Assembly (NCBI GenBank): GCA_021730935.1
Contig: JAKFYJ010000018.1
Span: forward strand, 23,465-87,464
Source: Elusimicrobiota bacterium
Lineage (GTDB): Bacteria > Elusimicrobiota > Elusimicrobia > 2-02-FULL-39-32
Direction: 5' to 3'
Length of the DNA: 64,000 bases
The notes under the pieces are model-generated. The model was not told the origin of the DNA. It saw nothing but the letters and a program-made list of their open reading frames with translations, and did no database searches. How positions within the stretch are numbered: position 1 is the stretch's first letter; each line of letters starts with the position of its first letter. Position numbers and translations under genes: made by a program. Shown one piece after another: positions 34,812 through 44,082 of this stretch.

Positions 34812-35234
34812 TTATTTCCCCGTGCTTCCAAAGCCCCCTGTCCCTCTGGCGGAATCGGCCAGTTCGTTGGATTCCTCAAACTCAATCTCCGGCAACGGCA
34901 AAATCATGAGCTGTCCCACGCGTTCCCCCACTTTATAAGGGGCGCGCTCGGATTTGTAGCGCACGCGGACTTCTCCGCGATATCCCGCATCGATCACCCC
35001 CACGCTGTTGCACATCAAGGCCCCCGTGTTGCTCACGCTGGAACGAGGAAACACCAACCCCACATATCCGTGAGGAATTTCGAGCGCCAACCCCGTTCCA
35101 TATTCATGAAACGACGCGTCCTTTTCGGACACCTGGCGGTGGCTGACGGACCCCAAATCAAAACACGCGTCTCCCGAATGAGCCTGTTTCAGAGACTGCG
35201 CCGCATCAACAAGTTTTTTATATTTTATTTTCAT
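34812..35234 (-). CDS. dut: dUTP diphosphatase
   Basis: 140 aa trimeric all-beta dUTPase. All five motifs can be seen: motif 1 SGDACFDL, motif 2 FPRSSVSNTG, motif 3 GVIDAGYRGE, motif 4 GERVGQLMILP and the C-terminal Gly-rich lid ARGTGGFGSTGK. Converts dUTP to dUMP, keeping uracil out of DNA. AAGGAT precedes the start. Confidence 0.95.
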   Translation of the reverse strand: MKIKYKKLVDAAQSLKQAHSGDACFDLGSVSHRQVSEKDASFHEYGTGLALEIPHGYVGLVFPRSSVSNTGALMCNSVGVIDAGYRGEVRVRYKSERAPYKVGERVGQLMILPLPEIEFEESNELADSARGTGGFGSTGK

Positions 35235-35348
35235 GAGCGTTATCCTTTTTTTTAAAAGCCGGAATCATGATACTAATTATATGTTTATTTTTTGACGCCT
35301 TGTAAAATTACTATTGAGTTTATATGGGAGCGCAGGTTCTTAAACCGC

Positions 35349-35354
35349 TATAAT
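35349..35354 (+). promoter_or_regulatory. -10 hexamer placed for a leaderless transcript (MFS gene)
   Basis: Perfect TATAAT followed by exactly 6 nt and then GTG at 35361. No Shine-Dalgarno sequence can fit between. Confidence 0.5.
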
Positions 35355-35360
35355 AAACGG

Positions 35361-36599
35361 GTGACCCTGCTCCGAGCGCTTCGACACCGCAACTATCGGC
35401 TGTTTTTTGGCGGACAGATCATCTCGTTGATTGGGACGTGGATGACCACCACGGCCACCGCCTGGCTGGTCTATCGTCTCACAGGATCCGCCATGATGCT
35501 CGGCATCGTCGGGTTCGCGAGTCAGGCGCCGGCTTTTCTCCTTTCCCCCCTCGCGGGACTTCTTGTGGACCGCTGGAACCGCCGCAGAATCCTGATCGTC
35601 ACCCAGACTCTGGCGATGGTTCAGTCTCTCGCGCTCGCGGCGCTCACGCTGAGCGGAAGAATCACCATCCCCAGCCTCCTCGGCCTGAGCATTTTTCAGG
35701 GCATGATCAGCGCGTTTGATCTCCCGGCCCGGCAATCGCTCGTCATCGAACTCATCGAGAACAAGGAGGACCTTGGAAACGCCATCGCGCTCAATTCCTC
35801 GATGTTCAATGCGGCGCGTCTCCTCGGACCCTCGCTCGGCGGCATGGTGATCGCGGCGTTCGGAGAAGGCTGGTGCTTTCTCATCGATGGAGCGAGTTAT
35901 CTGGCCGTGATCGCGGCACTCCTGGCCATGAATATCCAGCCTCGGGCAGAAATTTCAGAAAAGACCGACATCATAAAAGAACTGAGAGAAGGGTGGGCTT
36001 ATGCCTATCACTCCAAACCGATCCGTTCCATCATTTTATTGCTCTCTCTCGCGAGCCTGGTGGGAACGCCTTATGCGGTGCTGATGCCGATCATCGCGGG
36101 CAAAGTCTTGCAAGGCGGCGCTCACACCCTGGGATTTCTCATGACCTCGGCCGGGGCGGGAGCGCTTCTCGGAGCTCTATGGCTCGCTTCCAGAAAATCG
36201 GTGGTGGGCCTCGCGACCATCATATCCAAAGCCACGGTCGTTTTTGGCCTGGGGCTGATTGCTTTCGCCTTCTCTCGCGCGCTTTGGATCTCGATCGCTT
36301 TTCTGGCAGTCACGGGCTGGGGATACATGGTTCTGGTGGCGTCTTCAAACACCATCCTTCAAACCATCGTCGACGACGACAAGCGCGGCAGAGTGATGAG
36401 CCTCTTCATCATGACGTTTTTGGGAGCTTCGCCTCTGGGGAGCCTGCTGGCCGGAATTTTGTCGGAAAAAATCGGGGTATCCAACACCATCTTCATCTGC
36501 GGGCTTTTCTGCCTGGGCGGAGCCGTATGGTTTTATCGCGAGCTCCCCGAAATCCGCCTCGCCATCCGCCCGATATACACGCGGATGGGAATCCTTTGA
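35361..36599 (+). CDS. MFS transporter, EntS-like (DHA3-type) exporter
   Basis: 412 aa from GTG 35361 (VTLLRALRHRNYRLFFGGQ). Twelve hydrophobic segments; the MFS motif A after TM2 appears as SPLAGLLVDRWNRRRIL, and ARQSLVIELI is typical of the EntS/MFS_3 group, which exports siderophores or drugs. A second motif-A-like SEKIGVSNTI is near the C terminus. Probable leaderless start. 26 nt upstream of marC-like gene. Confidence 0.88.
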   Translation: MTLLRALRHRNYRLFFGGQIISLIGTWMTTTATAWLVYRLTGSAMMLGIVGFASQAPAFLLSPLAGLLVDRWNRRRILIVTQTLAMVQSLALAALTLSGRITIPSLLGLSIFQGMISAFDLPARQSLVIELIENKEDLGNAIALNSSMFNAARLLGPSLGGMVIAAFGEGWCFLIDGASYLAVIAALLAMNIQPRAEISEKTDIIKELREGWAYAYHSKPIRSIILLLSLASLVGTPYAVLMPIIAGKVLQGGAHTLGFLMTSAGAGALLGALWLASRKSVVGLATIISKATVVFGLGLIAFAFSRALWISIAFLAVTGWGYMVLVASSNTILQTIVDDDKRGRVMSLFIMTFLGASPLGSLLAGILSEKIGVSNTIFICGLFCLGGAVWFYRELPEIRLAIRPIYTRMGIL

Positions 36600-36625
36600 G
36601 GAATGATATAAAATAGATCTCATAA

Positions 36626-37222
36626 ATGATTAAAGAATTCTGGCTCTGTTTTGTTCCGCTTTTTATAGCCGTGGACTCCATCGGAATCCTTCCCATTTAT
36701 ATGAGTTTGACGGAAGGCGTGGACAAATCGCGCATCAACAAGGTCATCCTTCAGTCGATGGTCACAGCCCTGGCGGTGGGGCTGGCGTTCCTGATTTTTG
36801 GGAGGATCGTGCTTCGGTTCTTAAATGTGGGCGTGGCGGACTTCATGGTTGCCGGAGGCGCGCTCCTCTTCATCATCACTCTCAAAGACTTGCTTTCCGC
36901 CGAGAAAATTCAGAAGGCCATCACGGATCATGAAAGCCTGGGCGCTGTTCCCCTGGGCGTGCCTTTGATTGTGGGGCCTGGAGTCCTCACCACCATTCTC
37001 CTTCTCACCGACCAGCACGGAGCTGTCCCCACCATCGCCGCGACTGTCGCGAATGTCCTGGCCGCCGGTCTCATTTTCTTTCTTTCCCAGAAGATCTATC
37101 ACATTCTTGGAAAAGTCGGAGCCAAAATCGTCTCCAAAGTTTCCGGCCTTCTGCTCGCCGCCATCGCGGTCATGATGATCCGCAAAGGGATCGCGATGTT
37201 CCTCCAACCCGGCCCGTTCTGA
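36626..37222 (+). CDS. MarC-family (UPF0056) membrane protein
   Basis: 198 aa, six membrane helices: FWLCFVPLFIAVDSIGILPIYMSLTEG at the N terminus and VPLGVPLIVGPGVLTTILLLTDQHG centrally, both diagnostic of MarC/NAAT. Members may move amino acids or small solutes; MarC itself has no known antibiotic-resistance role. Same strand as the MFS gene with a 26-nt gap, perhaps co-transcribed. Confidence 0.9.
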   Translation: MIKEFWLCFVPLFIAVDSIGILPIYMSLTEGVDKSRINKVILQSMVTALAVGLAFLIFGRIVLRFLNVGVADFMVAGGALLFIITLKDLLSAEKIQKAITDHESLGAVPLGVPLIVGPGVLTTILLLTDQHGAVPTIAATVANVLAAGLIFFLSQKIYHILGKVGAKIVSKVSGLLLAAIAVMMIRKGIAMFLQPGPF

Positions 37223-37232
37223 CGATCCTGAT

Positions 37233-40200
37233 CTATTTTTTATGCAGGTAGTATAAAATCGGGACAGCCATGCGTGAGAGAAGCGTGGACGCGACTTCCC
37301 CCGCCATCAAAGAAACTGCCAACCCCTGAAAGATCGGATCGAAAAGAATCACGGAAGCTCCCACGATCACAGCCGCCGCGGTCAAAAGCATCGGACGAAA
37401 TCTCACGGCTCCAGCGTCGATCACAGCCTCTTCCAAAGCCATCCCCTGGTTCAATCTCAATTCAATGAAGTCCACGAGGATGATTGAGTTTCGCACAATG
37501 ATGCCGGCTCCCGCAATGAACCCGATCATGGAAGTGGCTGTAAAAAAAGCGCCCATCAGGGCATGCGCGGGCAAAATGCCCACGAGCGTGAGAGGGATCG
37601 GAGCCATGATCACGAGAGGCACCGTGAAAGACTGGAACCACGCCACGACGAGAATATAAATCAGGATGAGCACGGCCGCAAACGCAAGTCCCAGGTCACG
37701 GAACACTTCATAGGTGATCTGCCATTCTCCGTCCCAGACCACGCAATAGCGCTGGTGATCGAGTTCGGTCTTTTTGAAGAACTGTTCCAGATCCGAGCCG
37801 TCCGGCCCTTTCAGTTTTGCAATTTCTTTTCGCAGAGAGAGCAAGGCATAAACCGGACTTTCCTGCCTGCCTCCGACGTCCGCGATCACATAGGTGACGG
37901 GGTTCAGGTTCTTGTGATAGATGGGCTGATCCGCAGAAACTTTTTCCACCGTGGTCAGAGCTGAAACAGGAATCTGGTTTCCGTTGGGAGACATCAATCG
38001 GATGCCGCGGACGGAATCGAGCGAGGTTCTTTGGTCCTTCGGCAAACGCAGGGATATGTTGACCGGTTCCGGCTCATCCTGCATGTGAGCCAACCCCAAA
38101 ACCTGGCCGTCCATCGCCATGCGGACGGTCTGCGCGACGGGAGCTGCGGGAATATTGTTCAAACTCGCCTTCAAGCGGTCCACTTTCAGGTTTTCATTCT
38201 CGCGGTCTTCTTCATAATAATAATCCACGTCAGTCACGCCCTGTGTTTTTTCCAGAAGATCTTTCAGCTGTTTGGCCACGGTCATTCGTCCCTGAAGAGT
38301 CGGGCCATAGACTTCAAGCACCAGAGTCGAGAGCACCGGCGGGCCGGGAGGAACCTCGGCCACCTGAACGCGTCCGTGATATTTCGCGATGATCTGGCGC
38401 ACGGGCTCGTGCAGGGTTTTGGCGATTTCGTGGCTGGACCGTTTGCGCTCATGTTTGTCCACCAGGTTCACCTGGAGATCGGCCTGAAATGGTTTTTCCC
38501 GCAGGAAATAATGCCTCACCAAACCGTTAAAATTGTATGGCGAAGAAGCGCCGACATAAGTTTCGATGTCTTTGACTTCAGGGACTGTTTGGAGAAGGTC
38601 CGCCACTTCGCGCGCCGCCTTGCGGGTGACATCGAGAGAAGAGTCTTCAGGCAAGTTAATCACCACCTGGAATTCGCTTTTATTATCAAAGGGCAACATT
38701 TTTACGATCACGGCTTTGAACGGAAACAAACTGACCGCGGCAAGCAGAAGTCCAATGACTCCGAGGAAGAATGCGGCCCTGGCCTTGGGATTTCGGATCA
38801 GAGGCGTCATGGACTTGCGGTAAAGCCGGGTTACGAATCCTTCCTGTGTTTTGCCGCTGTGCGCTTGCGCTTTCCCCGGATGAAACGACAGGAGTTTGAC
38901 GGCCGCCCAAGGGGTCACGATGAATGCGACGAGGAGAGAAAAGATCATCGCCGCTGAAGCGCCCACGGGGATCGGGCGCATATAAGGCCCCATGAGCCCG
39001 CTCACGAAGGCCATGGGTAAAATTGCCGCGATGACCGTGAGTGTGGCCAGCACCGTTGGATTTCCAACTTCCGCCACCGCTTCCACGGAAACGGTCAATA
39101 CATTGCGGTCAGCATTTTCCGGGATGTGAATGTGACGCACAATGTTTTCCACGACGACAATGGCATCGTCGACCAAAATCCCGATGGAAAAAATCAAGGC
39201 AAAAAGCGTGATGCGGTTCAGCGTGTATCCATAAAGATAAAAGACCAGAAGTGTGAGGGCCAGAGTCACGGGCACGGCCAGAGCCACAATGCCGCCTTCC
39301 CTCCAGCCGAGAGCAAGTCCCACGAGAAGAATGACCGACAATGTCGCAAGAGCCATGTGGAACAAAAGTTCGTTGGATTTTTCCCGAGCCGTTTTGCCAT
39401 AATCCCGAGTGACGGCAAGATCAATGTTTTCCGGAATGGCGTTGCCGCGCAAGGACTCGATTTTCGCCGTGACATCGGAAACCACCTTCGCGGCGTTCGC
39501 GCCGGGCCTCTTTGAAACGGAGAGGGTCACAGCGTCGGTTTCCACAGAATTGAGACGGATCGAAACGGCTCTGTCCAACTCTTCAGGTTCATCCTTCACA
39601 TCGGCCACATCCTTGAGAAGGACCGCTCGTCCCTGATCGATTCCCACAACAAGCGTGCGGAGATCGTCCGCGCTCCGGACGAGAGATTCCGTTTCCACCT
39701 GAATGAAATTCCGTTCCCCCTCAAGGTGACCCGCCGGGAGTTTTGCGTTGAACAGAGATATCTTTTGCGCCAGTTCCAGAGGAGAAATGTGGACTGCGGC
39801 AAGCTTTTCAGGATGAAAACGGATGTTGAAGCTCCGCCTGTTCCCGCCGATGAGCGTCGTTTCGGACACATTTTCTATGCCGCTGATCTCCCGCTGAACT
39901 TTCGCCGCCGTGCGCCTTAAAAGGACGGGGTCAGAGCCGGACTTGGAATGGAAAGTGAGGGCGAGGATGGGAACATCGTCGATGGAACGCGGCTTGATCA
40001 TCGGGGGCATCGCGCCGGCCGGAACAATGTCCTGGTTGGACGCGACTTTTGTATAAACTTTTATCAGGCTGTCTTCGGGGTTTGACCCGACTTTGAAGCG
40101 CACAACGAACATGCCCATGTTGGGAAACGCGGTGGAATAAACATATTCAACGCCTGGAATCTCCCACAGTTTGCGCTCGCCCAGTTCATTGATCCTTTTT

Positions 40201-40430
40201 TCCACCTCTTTCGCGCTCGCGCCCGGGAACGGAACAAAGATGTCGAAGAACGGCACATGGATTTGAGGTTCTTCCTCGCGCGGCAGATTGCGGACCGCAA
40301 AAACTCCCAAAAGAATGGAAGCGATGATAATGAGAGGCGTGAGTTTTGAGGCGATGAACGCTTTCGCCAGCGCGCCCGCCAGGCCCAGGTGAACCTCATT
40401 TTTTCCCTTATGGATATCGTTCATGATCAA
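37233..40430 (-). CDS. RND efflux permease
   Basis: 1065 aa with complete duplicated RND architecture. TM4 keeps the Asp pair (IGILVDDAIVVVENI), whereas the TM10 Lys position reads IIVRNSIILVDF with Arg. N-terminal NLPREEEPQIHVPFFDI matches the subgroup often found with TolC and a fusion protein. Its start overlaps the TolC gene's end by 4 nt, yet no adaptor gene lies between or beside them. Substrate unknown. Confidence 0.92.
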   Translation of the reverse strand: MIMNDIHKGKNEVHLGLAGALAKAFIASKLTPLIIIASILLGVFAVRNLPREEEPQIHVPFFDIFVPFPGASAKEVEKRINELGERKLWEIPGVEYVYSTAFPNMGMFVVRFKVGSNPEDSLIKVYTKVASNQDIVPAGAMPPMIKPRSIDDVPILALTFHSKSGSDPVLLRRTAAKVQREISGIENVSETTLIGGNRRSFNIRFHPEKLAAVHISPLELAQKISLFNAKLPAGHLEGERNFIQVETESLVRSADDLRTLVVGIDQGRAVLLKDVADVKDEPEELDRAVSIRLNSVETDAVTLSVSKRPGANAAKVVSDVTAKIESLRGNAIPENIDLAVTRDYGKTAREKSNELLFHMALATLSVILLVGLALGWREGGIVALAVPVTLALTLLVFYLYGYTLNRITLFALIFSIGILVDDAIVVVENIVRHIHIPENADRNVLTVSVEAVAEVGNPTVLATLTVIAAILPMAFVSGLMGPYMRPIPVGASAAMIFSLLVAFIVTPWAAVKLLSFHPGKAQAHSGKTQEGFVTRLYRKSMTPLIRNPKARAAFFLGVIGLLLAAVSLFPFKAVIVKMLPFDNKSEFQVVINLPEDSSLDVTRKAAREVADLLQTVPEVKDIETYVGASSPYNFNGLVRHYFLREKPFQADLQVNLVDKHERKRSSHEIAKTLHEPVRQIIAKYHGRVQVAEVPPGPPVLSTLVLEVYGPTLQGRMTVAKQLKDLLEKTQGVTDVDYYYEEDRENENLKVDRLKASLNNIPAAPVAQTVRMAMDGQVLGLAHMQDEPEPVNISLRLPKDQRTSLDSVRGIRLMSPNGNQIPVSALTTVEKVSADQPIYHKNLNPVTYVIADVGGRQESPVYALLSLRKEIAKLKGPDGSDLEQFFKKTELDHQRYCVVWDGEWQITYEVFRDLGLAFAAVLILIYILVVAWFQSFTVPLVIMAPIPLTLVGILPAHALMGAFFTATSMIGFIAGAGIIVRNSIILVDFIELRLNQGMALEEAVIDAGAVRFRPMLLTAAAVIVGASVILFDPIFQGLAVSLMAGEVASTLLSRMAVPILYYLHKK

Positions 40431-41782
40431 GGCCTCGCGAAGGGTTCAGGAACATCTTCCAGCCTGCCCGCCGCTTCGAGTGTCCGGGCATATCCGACTC
40501 TCAAATCGAAATAAACCTGCTGAAGGGCGGACTGACTCTGCGCAAGCGCCGCCTCTCCCTGAAGAACATCGGCAATGCTTTGGCGCCCGGAACGATAAAG
40601 TTTTTTGAACATGGAAAGAGCGTTGCGCGCTTCGTCTTCAGTTTCCGCGGCGAGAGGGAGGCGGTCTTTCGCGGCCTGATAGAACCGGAATTTTTGATAA
40701 AGATCCACGCGCTGGCGGTCCTCGGCCATTTTGCCCGCATCCTGCGCCTGGCGCGCGGCGGACTGTTTCAATTGCGTCCTCGGGCCTTGTCCGGGATCAA
40801 AAAGAGGCACAGCCAGTTTGAGGCCAGCAAGATAATTCCAGCCGCCCGCATCCATTTTATATCCGTTCCCTTCCACGGTGCTGAAACCGCTGAACACAGG
40901 CCAACTGCCGCGAGATTCCGCTTTAGCATCCCATTCAGCTCCTTCCGACGAATATTTAGCGCTGTTGAGAAGAGGGTGAGCCGCCAAACTCCCTGTGAGG
41001 GAAGCCCAATCCAGTGCCGGAGTCTGAGTCCACGCAAGGTCCCCTGAGATATCCAAAACGTCTTCTTCCCGTCGCGTCATGAGGACATTCAAAACTGCCT
41101 TGGCGGAACGAATCTGGCTTTCGGCCTGCACGAGCTGTTGGCGGAGCTGGCCCAGGATGGAGCGGGCCAGGTGATAATCCGAGCCCAGGACAAGGCCCTG
41201 ATCCTTGAGGCGGGTCGCGTCTTTGAGTTCCCCCTCGCTTTCCTGAATGCGTTCCCGCAAAATGTCCGACTGCTTTTGGGCGAGGAGAATTCCGCAATAA
41301 ACTTCAATCGTCTGCGCGAGCAACTGCTGACGGACGAGACGCCTGCCCTCTTGCGCGGCCCGCCCGACAGAACGCGCCGCTTCCACCTGGCCTTTTCTCC
41401 GCCAGTTCAGGATCTGCATCTGAATTCCCGCTTGCCCCTGCAGATTGTCCAGGGCAGAAGGATGGTTCAGTTTGTCCAAAACAAAATCTCCCGATTCAAA
41501 CCGCGATTGGCCCAAAAGGGTTCCGAAAGCATAAACCGGATTGTTGCCGCGCGTGTATGAGCCGGAAACCGACAACCCTGGGAAATAAGCCGCCCGCGCA
41601 TAAGAAATCCCGCTCTGCGCCTGATCAGACTGGGCCTCCGCCGAGTCCATCGCGGCATTCGCGCTCAAAACCGTTGCGGCGATTTCCGTCAAGGACAAAG
41701 CGTCCGCGCGGACAGAAAATCCGAGCATGAAAACAAACAGCATCATCCAGATTTGTTTTATTATTTTTATGCGTCTCATCAT
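40427..41782 (-). CDS. TolC-family outer-membrane efflux channel
   Basis: 451 aa. Signal peptide (MLFVFMLGFSVRADA), then two TolC-type repeats: LTEIAATVLSANAAMDSAEAQ and a YARAAYFPGLSVSGSYTRG strand, long helices with IRSAKAVLNVLM, and a second YLAGLKLAVPLFDPGQ region. It forms a trimeric tunnel across outer membrane and periplasm. First gene of the two-gene RND operon; GGAG lies upstream. Confidence 0.9.
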   Translation of the reverse strand: MMRRIKIIKQIWMMLFVFMLGFSVRADALSLTEIAATVLSANAAMDSAEAQSDQAQSGISYARAAYFPGLSVSGSYTRGNNPVYAFGTLLGQSRFESGDFVLDKLNHPSALDNLQGQAGIQMQILNWRRKGQVEAARSVGRAAQEGRRLVRQQLLAQTIEVYCGILLAQKQSDILRERIQESEGELKDATRLKDQGLVLGSDYHLARSILGQLRQQLVQAESQIRSAKAVLNVLMTRREEDVLDISGDLAWTQTPALDWASLTGSLAAHPLLNSAKYSSEGAEWDAKAESRGSWPVFSGFSTVEGNGYKMDAGGWNYLAGLKLAVPLFDPGQGPRTQLKQSAARQAQDAGKMAEDRQRVDLYQKFRFYQAAKDRLPLAAETEDEARNALSMFKKLYRSGRQSIADVLQGEAALAQSQSALQQVYFDLRVGYARTLEAAGRLEDVPEPFARP

Positions 41783-41864
41783 TCGACTCCGATGTTTTAT
41801 TCTAACATTTTCAGCGCCGCAAACTGATGTTCACCGCTCACGCAATAATATAAAATTGAACCCT

Positions 41865-42833
41865 ATGGTTCGCGACAAGCTCGGACTGTTCATCATCGCT
41901 CTCATTTGCATCGCGCTCTCAGGGGCCGGCCTCGGTCTATGGCTCGTTGTTCACCCCGAAAATCCGGTCATGGGCTTTTTTCGGCGCCCCGTGTCGAACT
42001 CCGGAGAAAGGATCGTGATCGGGCCTTATCCCCTGGCTAAAGATTTTGAAGTCCTCAAAGACAACAATGCCGCCCTGATCATCTGCCTTTTGAACCCCGA
42101 AATCCCTTATGAAAAAATCCTGATCGAAAAAGAAAAAGTCCTCGCCCAGCAATTCGGCATCCGCCTTGAAGTGTATCCCATGTCCAGCATCCTCGGTCAC
42201 AGGTTCGGGGAAGGCTATGACCGCAATGCCCGGGCGGCGGCGGACGCGGCCCTCGCAGAACCCGGGAAGATATATCTGCATTGTTATCTCGGCGTGCACC
42301 GCGTGAGAGTGGTTGAAAATCTGATCAAAGAAGAAGGGATAAAAACAGGGAATTATGCCCTGAGGGCAGGGGAACGGACCGGGGACGCCCGGCTCCTGGA
42401 CCAGGCGCAGGCCGATTTTGAGATGAACAAGTTCGGATCTGCGATGGAGGCTCTCAAGAAAATTGAAATCCTCACGCCCAAAGCCCGAATGCTCCTGGCC
42501 TGGTCGCAATATCGCGCCGGGTTTGTCGGCGAAGCGCGGACCAACTTCGAAATGCTGGTTCAAGACTCTGATCTGCTGCTAGACGCGAAAACCGGCCTCG
42601 GATATTGCGATTTGAGACAGTCCAGGATCGGACCCGCGATCGAATGGTTTTCAGAAGTCCTGAAAGAGCGTCCCGAGGACGCAATGGCTCTGGAAGGAAC
42701 GGGGATCGCCCTCAACCGCGAAGGCAAAGCGGAAAAGGCGCTGGTTTATTTGGAGAAAGCGCACAAAATCAATCCCCGGAACACGGAAGTTTCGGAACTC
42801 ATCTCCTCGATAAAAAAATCCGTTAAAAAATAA
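41865..42833 (+). CDS. Membrane-anchored dual-specificity-phosphatase-like domain with TPR repeats
   Basis: 322 aa from ATG 41865. TM helix 8-28 (IIALICIALSGAGLGLWLVV); residues 45-165 resemble a DSP/PTP fold, with the P-loop CX5R as HCYLGVHR near residue 144 but the general-acid Asp not obvious; residues 180-320 are TPR-like (EMNKFGSAMEALKKI, ARTNFEMLV, AIEWFSEVL, ALVYLEKAHKINPRNTEV). Domain order suggests an envelope-anchored phosphatase working inside a protein assembly. TAAAAT lies 8 nt before the start. Confidence 0.7.
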   Translation: MVRDKLGLFIIALICIALSGAGLGLWLVVHPENPVMGFFRRPVSNSGERIVIGPYPLAKDFEVLKDNNAALIICLLNPEIPYEKILIEKEKVLAQQFGIRLEVYPMSSILGHRFGEGYDRNARAAADAALAEPGKIYLHCYLGVHRVRVVENLIKEEGIKTGNYALRAGERTGDARLLDQAQADFEMNKFGSAMEALKKIEILTPKARMLLAWSQYRAGFVGEARTNFEMLVQDSDLLLDAKTGLGYCDLRQSRIGPAIEWFSEVLKERPEDAMALEGTGIALNREGKAEKALVYLEKAHKINPRNTEVSELISSIKKSVKK

Positions 42834-42856
42834 TATTTTTCGGAAGAGCCGGGACT

Positions 42857-44044
42857 TTAAAACTGAACGGCGATTTCGGCGATAAAGAAATTCCTCAGGC
42901 CGAGGAGGTCCAGGTTGGCCGCGGATTTCGCGGATTCGATGAGCTGGGTTTCTTCGATGGAATATTCGGCTTTGACGAGGCAGTTTTTATGGATGCGATA
43001 ACCGCCCCCGAAAGTATATCGAAAAAGTTCCCTCTGATTATAATTAAAAGCCGAATTGGGTGAAGAATTGTTGGCGTTTCCCTCGATGGCAATTTCGGTG
43101 CCCGCGAAGCGGTATCCGACATTGGGATCATAGGTCCCGACGGTGGAGAAACGCGCCACGGCATAGGCTTTCTGGGAGGTTCTTGGAATGTTGCCGAGCA
43201 GTTCTCCGGTGAAATATCGGATGTGGCGGTCAAAGGCTTCCCCTGAACCGTCCTGAATGTTGACTCCGCCGTATTGCAGGAAAACGCGGCCCAGATCATT
43301 TTCGGCTTTGACGTCCCCTTCGAACGCGTGCCCGCTGATGACCCGGCTTGAACTGGCTCCGGACGCGGCGGTGGTCGCGCCCAAAGGCGAAAGATGAAAT
43401 CCGCTCAGCCACCATTCCGAGGATGCCCGCGCGGCGCTGTCTTCGTTCCCCTGCTTGTCCAGCCGCAAATATGTGCCGCTGACATAAAGCCAGGAGATCG
43501 GCCTGGAAAAAAGTTTAAGCGAAACGGTTTTTTCATTGTTGTCGTCGAAATTGAAAGTCCCGTTCCCGTTTTGAAGCGAGGCGGCATAACTCAAACGCTC
43601 ATTTGAAAGAATGTCTCCGAAGAACACCACGCCTTCGTCGAGGGCCCAGGTGAAAGACGCGGTCTGGGAAGCCAGGGGATTGTCGATCTGGTGCCACCGC
43701 AGATAATCTTCCCCATAAGGAGTGAAGGTCCGTCCGATTTTTGCGTTCAGCCATTCCTGATTAAAGATATTGTCGCAGCGGATAAAAATCTGTTCGAGTG
43801 GCCGGCTGATTCCTTCCCGGAGGACGCTCATGTCATACCAAAAACTGATTTTCTGCGTGATGTCCACGTCCAGGATCACGTCGGCCTGAAACACGTTGAA
43901 ACCGCGATTTCTCTCGTATACGGCCCGCCTTTGCCCGTCCATATAACGCACGGCCGCGCTTCCCCCGATGTGCACGCGGTTGAACCAGTCCGGAGTCGGC
44001 TGAACGACGGCCCGCGCGTTGCCGCAGAGAGCCAGGGTCCCCAT
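42857..44044 (-). CDS. Outer-membrane porin-like beta-barrel
   Basis: At least 395 aa, ending in the aromatic AEIAVQF. Periodic amphipathic strands and phrases such as KIGRTFTPYGEDYLRWHQIDNP mark a porin of the phosphate/nitrite-selective (Porin_O/P-like) or OprB-like class. From the ATG at 44044 the signal peptide lacks its basic end; in-frame codons upstream encode RILKKHAAIA, so a non-ATG start (ATC 44071 or ATA 44086) may be used. Third gene of the cupredoxin operon. Confidence 0.8.
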   Translation of the reverse strand: MGTLALCGNARAVVQPTPDWFNRVHIGGSAAVRYMDGQRRAVYERNRGFNVFQADVILDVDITQKISFWYDMSVLREGISRPLEQIFIRCDNIFNQEWLNAKIGRTFTPYGEDYLRWHQIDNPLASQTASFTWALDEGVVFFGDILSNERLSYAASLQNGNGTFNFDDNNEKTVSLKLFSRPISWLYVSGTYLRLDKQGNEDSAARASSEWWLSGFHLSPLGATTAASGASSSRVISGHAFEGDVKAENDLGRVFLQYGGVNIQDGSGEAFDRHIRYFTGELLGNIPRTSQKAYAVARFSTVGTYDPNVGYRFAGTEIAIEGNANNSSPNSAFNYNQRELFRYTFGGGYRIHKNCLVKAEYSIEETQLIESAKSAANLDLLGLRNFFIAEIAVQF

Positions 44045-44082
44045 CGCGATCGCGGCGTGTTTTTTAAGGATCCTTGCGGCGT

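Noticed and set aside
38031..38957. 308-codon open frame on the + strand
   Set aside because: Antisense to the second RND permease; no domain-like sequence.
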